A stretch of 8,377 bases of DNA, taken from positions 1-8,377 of the forward strand of contig DATDRQ010000167.1 of assembly GCA_035291645.1 (NCBI GenBank), in the 5' to 3' direction. The DNA is from DATDRQ01 sp035291645 (GTDB taxonomy: Bacteria; Chloroflexota; Anaerolineae; Anaerolineales; UBA4823). Below are positions 5,419-8,377 of the stretch, in pieces. The stretch's first letter is position 1. The number at the start of each line of letters is the position of its first letter. The position numbers and the translations under genes are program-made. The notes below the pieces were generated by a model. That model did no database searches and was not told the DNA's origin. It worked only from the letters and a program-made list of their open reading frames with translations.

Positions 5419-6059
5419 TGCCCACCATCGAACAGGCCCGCGCCTGGTACCCCGATTCTGACCCCGTGCACGGCTTCGACCACGTGCTGCGAGTCTACCG
5501 CATGGCGGAGCGCCTGGCCTGGGCCGAGGGCGCCGATATTGAAATCGTGCGCGCCGCCGCCCTGCTGCACGACGCCCAGGGCAGCGCCACCGGGGGCGGC
5601 GAGATCGGGCGGCAGAACCACCACCACGCTTCGGCCGAGTTCGCCCGGTTGGTGCTGCAGTCCGGGGGCTGGCCCGAGGAGCGTATCGCCGCGGTCGAGC
5701 ACTGCATCCGGGCGCACCGCTTCCGCGACCACTCTGAGTCGCCCGCCTCGCTGGAGGCCAAGATCCTGTTCGACGCCGACAAGCTGGACGTGATCGGCGC
5801 GTTCGGGGTAGCCCGCACGATTGCCTTCGACGCGGTGGTCAACCAGCCGTTCTTCGCCCCACCCTCCGAGCGATTCCTTAACAGCGGGGAGAAAGAACCG
5901 GGCGAGGCGCACAGCTCCTACCACGAGTATTTATTCAAACTGAGCAAGATCAAGGACCGGCTGCACACCGCCACTGCGCGTGAACTGGCGGAGGGCCGCG
6001 ACCGCTTCATGCGCGAGTTCTTCGCCCGGCTGGCGGCCGAGGCGAACGGCGAGCTGTGA
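5418..6059 (+). CDS. HD-domain phosphohydrolase, YedJ-like
   Basis: This is a metal-dependent phosphohydrolase of the HD superfamily with unknown substrate. The 213-residue protein shows the HD fold residues in order: GFDH with His22, LLHDAQG with His51-Asp52, VEHCIRAH with His95 and His100, and FDADKLDVIGAFGVAR with Asp119 and Asp121. The C-terminal pattern, a YHEYLFKLSKIKDRLHTATA-type stretch followed by FMREFFARL, matches the E. coli YedJ type. The ATG shares one base with the nuclease stop (TAATG). GAGGG (5401-5405) is rather far, at 12 nt, so translation may depend on coupling. GC content jumps sharply at this start. The gene overlaps the GTG at 6056, and the next gene probably starts at 6095. 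Confidence 0.88.
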   Translation: MPTIEQARAWYPDSDPVHGFDHVLRVYRMAERLAWAEGADIEIVRAAALLHDAQGSATGGGEIGRQNHHHASAEFARLVLQSGGWPEERIAAVEHCIRAHRFRDHSESPASLEAKILFDADKLDVIGAFGVARTIAFDAVVNQPFFAPPSERFLNSGEKEPGEAHSSYHEYLFKLSKIKDRLHTATARELAEGRDRFMREFFARLAAEANGEL

Positions 6060-6094
6060 GGGTGGGATATCCCAACTTCCTGGAAAGAGCAACG

Positions 6095-6916
6095 ATGATT
6101 CCAACATTGAATGATCTGGAGCAGCTGGCGCGCGGCGCAGGCGAGATCCTGCGGGCCGGCTTCCCGCGCCGGCCTGGCTTCGGCCCTGCCATGCGCATCG
6201 ATTACAAGGGCGAGATCGACCCGGTCACGGAGGTGGACCACCGATCGGATGCTTTCTTACTGGGGGAGATCGAGCGCCGCTTCCCAGGGCACAACATCGC
6301 ATCGGAGGAGAGCGGCATGCGCATGGGAGATGGCCAGGGAACCTGGTACGTAGATCCGATCGATGGGACGGTCAACTTCGCCCACGGCCTGCCGATCTTC
6401 ACCGTCTCGATCGCCTACGCCGAGGAGGGGCAGACCCAGCTGGGTGTGGTCTACGACCCGCTGCTGGACGAGTGTTTCAGCGCCGGGCGTGGGCAGGGCG
6501 CAACTCTGAACGGTGAGCCGATCCGCGTCTCGCAGACCCGGGAGCTGGACCGGGGGTTGGTTGCGACGGGTTTCCCTTACGACATCCGTACCCACCCCCG
6601 CAACAACCTGGACAATTACCAGCGTTTCTCGCTGCTGGCCCAGGCGATGCGCCATCTAGGCTCGGCGGCGCGCGATCTGAGCTATGTGGCAGCCGGGAGG
6701 CTGGACGGTTTCTGGGAGCTCAGGCTTAAAACATTCGACATAGCTGCCGGGGCATTAATCGCCCAGGAGGCCGGGGCGATCGTCACCAAGGTGGACGGCG
6801 GCGCGGACCTCCTGGCGGAACCGATCTCGATCCTGGCGGCCAATCCAGACCTTTACCCGCAGATCTTTGGAATCCTGAATGATAGCGAGGGCATCAGTCC
6901 GGTCATCAGCGAATGA
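6095..6916 (+). CDS. Inositol-1-monophosphatase family protein
   Basis: This is a Mg2+-dependent phosphatase of the SuhB/inositol monophosphatase family. It probably removes phosphate from myo-inositol-1-phosphate or a similar sugar phosphate. From ATG 6095 it has 273 residues, normal for the family. It shows VTEVDHRSD (44-52), SEES with Glu71, and WYVDPIDGTVNFAHGLP (84-100) with metal ligands Asp87 and Asp90. C-terminally it has FDIAAGALIAQEAGA (214-228) with Asp215. Most relatives have Trp before that Asp; here it is Phe214. ATG 6095 is preferred because GGAAAGAG (6082-6089) precedes it at 5 nt. An in-frame GTG at 6056 would overlap the HD stop as GTGA, but it would add 13 atypical residues. 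Confidence 0.93.
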   Translation: MIPTLNDLEQLARGAGEILRAGFPRRPGFGPAMRIDYKGEIDPVTEVDHRSDAFLLGEIERRFPGHNIASEESGMRMGDGQGTWYVDPIDGTVNFAHGLPIFTVSIAYAEEGQTQLGVVYDPLLDECFSAGRGQGATLNGEPIRVSQTRELDRGLVATGFPYDIRTHPRNNLDNYQRFSLLAQAMRHLGSAARDLSYVAAGRLDGFWELRLKTFDIAAGALIAQEAGAIVTKVDGGADLLAEPISILAANPDLYPQIFGILNDSEGISPVISE

Positions 6917-6937
6917 ATTCGCTGCCTGTGTCTTCCC

Positions 6938-6991
6938 AAAGCCCGCTCAAGCGGGCTATCGTTAATCCGGCAACCCGCTTGAGTGGGCTTT
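6938..6991. terminator. Bidirectional terminator-like inverted repeat
   Basis: The arms AAAGCCCGCTCAAGCGGG (6938-6955) and CCCGCTTGAGTGGGCTTT (6974-6991) pair at 17 of 18 positions across an 18-nt spacer. Each arm can also fold alone, for example AGCCCGC-TCAA-GCGGGCT at 6939-6956. It sits between the IMPase-like gene and convergent surE. A-tracts and T-tracts of only 3 nt flank it, so termination strength is uncertain. Confidence 0.6.
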
Positions 6992-7005
6992 CAAGGATAC
7001 AGCCG

Positions 7006-7019
7006 CCGAATTTATTCGG
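7006..7019. terminator. Small hairpin downstream of surE
   Basis: CCGAA-TTTA-TTCGG forms a 5-bp stem in the 151-bp convergent gap. On the minus strand it follows surE. There is no U-tract after it, so it may only protect a 3' end. A run of T (7060-7055, minus strand) lies between it and the surE stop but without a stem before it. Confidence 0.3.
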
Positions 7020-7067
7020 TAGCGTCAATTGCAGTGCAGAACCTGCGGAGAAACCAAAAAATATAGT

Positions 7068-7874
7068 CTACTCGCCGCGTAGCAGGCCGGCCAGCCTGGG
7101 AAAACTGACCCGTGAGGTCATGTCCAGGCTGAGCGGGGTGACGGAGACGACCCGTTTGACCCGGATGGCGTAGACGTCCGAATCCGTCACATCCTCGCCA
7201 GGGTCGCCGACCACCCGGTAGCCTACCCTGCCAGGCTGGTCCCAGGAAGCCCTTTCCGGGGCCAGAGGTTCGTAATAGATGGTGCGGGACAGGCGGGTGA
7301 TCTCCCAGGGTGTCGCCAGGGTGGCGACCGAAGGAATATCGATCTTGAGCACGTCTACATCTTCTGGCATGCGCCGGTCCAGCAACCGCCTGGCAAAGTA
7401 CCGGGCGAAATGGGCTGCCACGGTGAAGTCGATGTCCGTCGAGTATGAGAGATGGTATTCGTGTCCTGTCTCCAGCGATACCGCCAGCGCCGGCAGTCCG
7501 AGGGCGGCGGCTTCCAGGGCGGCTCCGACGGTCCCGGAAATCGTGATCCCCGTGCCCAGGTTTTCCCCGTAATTAATGCCGGAGACGACCAGGTCTGGCC
7601 TGACGGGCAGGACCTCCAGCACGGCGTGCTGGACCGCCTGGGCGGGGGTGCCGCCGACGGAATACACCTTCCATGATTTCTCGTTGACCTGCAAATCCTG
7701 TTCGGCGATCAGGCCGTCCGAGGAGATCGGCATGCTGCGCCCGGCGCCGGAAAACTGGTCGCGCGGCGCCACGACGTGCACGAAGCCCAGCTCGGAGAGG
7801 GCTGCTGCGGCTGTCCATAGCCCTGGCGAGCGAATGCCATCGTCGTTAGTGAGCAAAATTTGGACCGGTTTCAT
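7068..7874 (-). CDS. surE: 5'/3'-nucleotidase SurE
   Basis: SurE is a metal-dependent nucleoside monophosphate phosphatase that removes 5' or 3' phosphate from nucleotides; family members act in stress survival. The 268-residue protein shows the N-terminal metal site LLTNDDGIRSPGL (7-19) with Asp11 and Asp12. It also has the loop APRDQFSGAGRSM (36-48) with Ser42, and VVSGINYGENLGTGITISGT (96-115) with Asn101. SGTVGAALEAA follows, as in the family. The ATG at 7874-7872 overlaps the stop of the upstream gene as ATGA, with GAGGG 9 nt upstream, so the two are translationally coupled. The C-terminal part (about 190-268) is the variable dimer-swap region. Confidence 0.96.
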   Translation of the reverse strand: MKPVQILLTNDDGIRSPGLWTAAAALSELGFVHVVAPRDQFSGAGRSMPISSDGLIAEQDLQVNEKSWKVYSVGGTPAQAVQHAVLEVLPVRPDLVVSGINYGENLGTGITISGTVGAALEAAALGLPALAVSLETGHEYHLSYSTDIDFTVAAHFARYFARRLLDRRMPEDVDVLKIDIPSVATLATPWEITRLSRTIYYEPLAPERASWDQPGRVGYRVVGDPGEDVTDSDVYAIRVKRVVSVTPLSLDMTSRVSFPRLAGLLRGE

Positions 7875-8377
7875 TCCTGGCAGCCCTCAGGACTGGTGAA
7901 AGCTTCACCCGGGTCCGCCGGCGCGGCCTGCCGGATGGGGGGCGGGGGTGCGAAAACCGCAGTCGCTATCTTGCCTAGAGTCCACATCGTTTCCATAAAC
8001 CATCTCTTATCACTCAGCCGGTAGCTGGCCCAGGCGATCAGCCAGCGGATCAATAGATATTGCCCGAGTTCGGAGGTTAGAATGCGCCGCCGATAATCCC
8101 GGAACGAGAAATCTCCCCGGGCGAAGGCATCCTGGGCGGCCTGCGCGGCCAGCTTCCCATAGGCCAGCGCCGGGGCGATGCCCTCTCCGAACAGGGGGTC
8201 CGCACCGGCCGCGTCCCCGACCAGCAGCAGGCGCGGCCGGGAGAAGCTGCCGCCAGGACTGAACCAGTGGATGGGGTGCCCGGCGATCGCCTGACCATCG
8301 CTTGGGCGCCCATGTGCAGCCAGCGAGGTACCCAGGATGCCGGGCAGGTCGGCGCGCCGCCTGCCAGCCATCAGGCG
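7871..8377 (-). CDS. Geranylgeranyl reductase family FAD-dependent oxidoreductase (5' end cut by window edge)
   Basis: This is the C-terminal 168 residues of a flavoprotein of the geranylgeranyl reductase group. The group reduces double bonds of isoprenoid chains or related lipids using FAD. The diagnostic stretch is PRLLLVGDAAGADPLFGEGIAPALAYGKLAA. It lies at visible residues 48-78, with GD and GEGI contacting the FAD. The reading frame remains open to the right edge, so the N-terminal FAD-binding GxGxxG half is outside the window. The Met at 8371 is internal, not a start. The proline-rich tail (FAPPPPIRQAAPADPGEAFT) is not conserved-looking. It forms an operon with surE through a 4-nt overlap. 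The exact substrate cannot be stated. Confidence 0.85.
   Translation of the reverse strand, partial: RLMAGRRRADLPGILGTSLAAHGRPSDGQAIAGHPIHWFSPGGSFSRPRLLLVGDAAGADPLFGEGIAPALAYGKLAAQAAQDAFARGDFSFRDYRRRILTSELGQYLLIRWLIAWASYRLSDKRWFMETMWTLGKIATAVFAPPPPIRQAAPADPGEAFTSPEGCQE

Noticed and set aside
2700..5430. Target-site duplication or transposon ends around the island
   Set aside because: I compared the two edges by eye and found no shared direct repeat and no recombinase gene.
5169..5924. 251-codon minus-strand ORF across the nuclease/HD junction
   Set aside because: It crosses two well-supported plus-strand genes of very different GC and looks like a composition shadow.
6913..7173. 86-codon plus-strand ORF after the IMPase-like gene
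   Set aside because: It runs through the terminator hairpins and into the surE 3' end on the opposite strand, and has no ribosome binding site or domain.
1..8377. tRNA genes, CRISPR array or phage structural genes
   Set aside because: No cloverleaf, no regularly spaced repeats and no phage-like protein was seen on either strand.

Overview
The window is a mosaic. High-GC core-metabolism genes lie on both sides, and a visibly AT-richer block of about 2.7 kb (about 2722-5417) sits between them. By hand count one 60-base line in the block (4441-4500) is 30% GC, and one in the right flank (5581-5640) is 75% GC. The housekeeping set is an aspartase/fumarase-family lyase, HutI, a YedJ-like HD hydrolase, an inositol-phosphatase, SurE and a geranylgeranyl-reductase-type flavoprotein. 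It suits a high-GC environmental bacterium. Chloroflexota (Anaerolineae-like) is my guess from general appearance, not something the sequence proves.

Layout. At 1-1264 (minus) is the first 421 codons of an aspartate ammonia-lyase/class II fumarase; its C-terminus lies off the left edge. A divergent intergenic region of about 200 bp follows, with an extended -10 promoter and a possible 31-codon ORF that overlaps the hutI start. Then comes one unbroken plus-strand run: hutI (1472-2725), an XRE-family antitoxin-like regulator (2722-3036), an MNT-type nucleotidyltransferase (3059-3451), a D12-class DNA adenine methyltransferase (3435-4391), a putative SacI-family restriction endonuclease (4330-5418), an HD-domain phosphohydrolase (5418-6059) and an inositol-1-monophosphatase-like gene (6095-6916). 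Nearly every junction in the run overlaps. A bidirectional terminator-like region (6938-7019) separates it from a convergent minus-strand pair, surE (7068-7874) and the C-terminal part of a geranylgeranyl reductase family protein (7871 to the right edge), which overlap by 4 nt.

The point of interest is the AT-richer block. It reads as a compact restriction-modification island dropped into a metabolic operon while keeping stop/start overlaps at both edges. It pairs a SacI-family-like nuclease with an N6-adenine methyltransferase. It also carries two genes that normally act as antitoxins (XRE and MNT), with no toxin gene for either. The block holds a codon-aligned perfect 24-bp palindrome with GATC at both ends in the nucleotidyltransferase gene, a perfect 16-bp palindrome in the methylase gene, and a perfect 15-bp stem with a 9-nt loop in the nuclease gene. 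These could be regulatory sites that control the order or dose of methylase and nuclease. That regulatory reading is inference.

I see no tRNA, rRNA, CRISPR array, insertion sequence or recombinase gene in the window.
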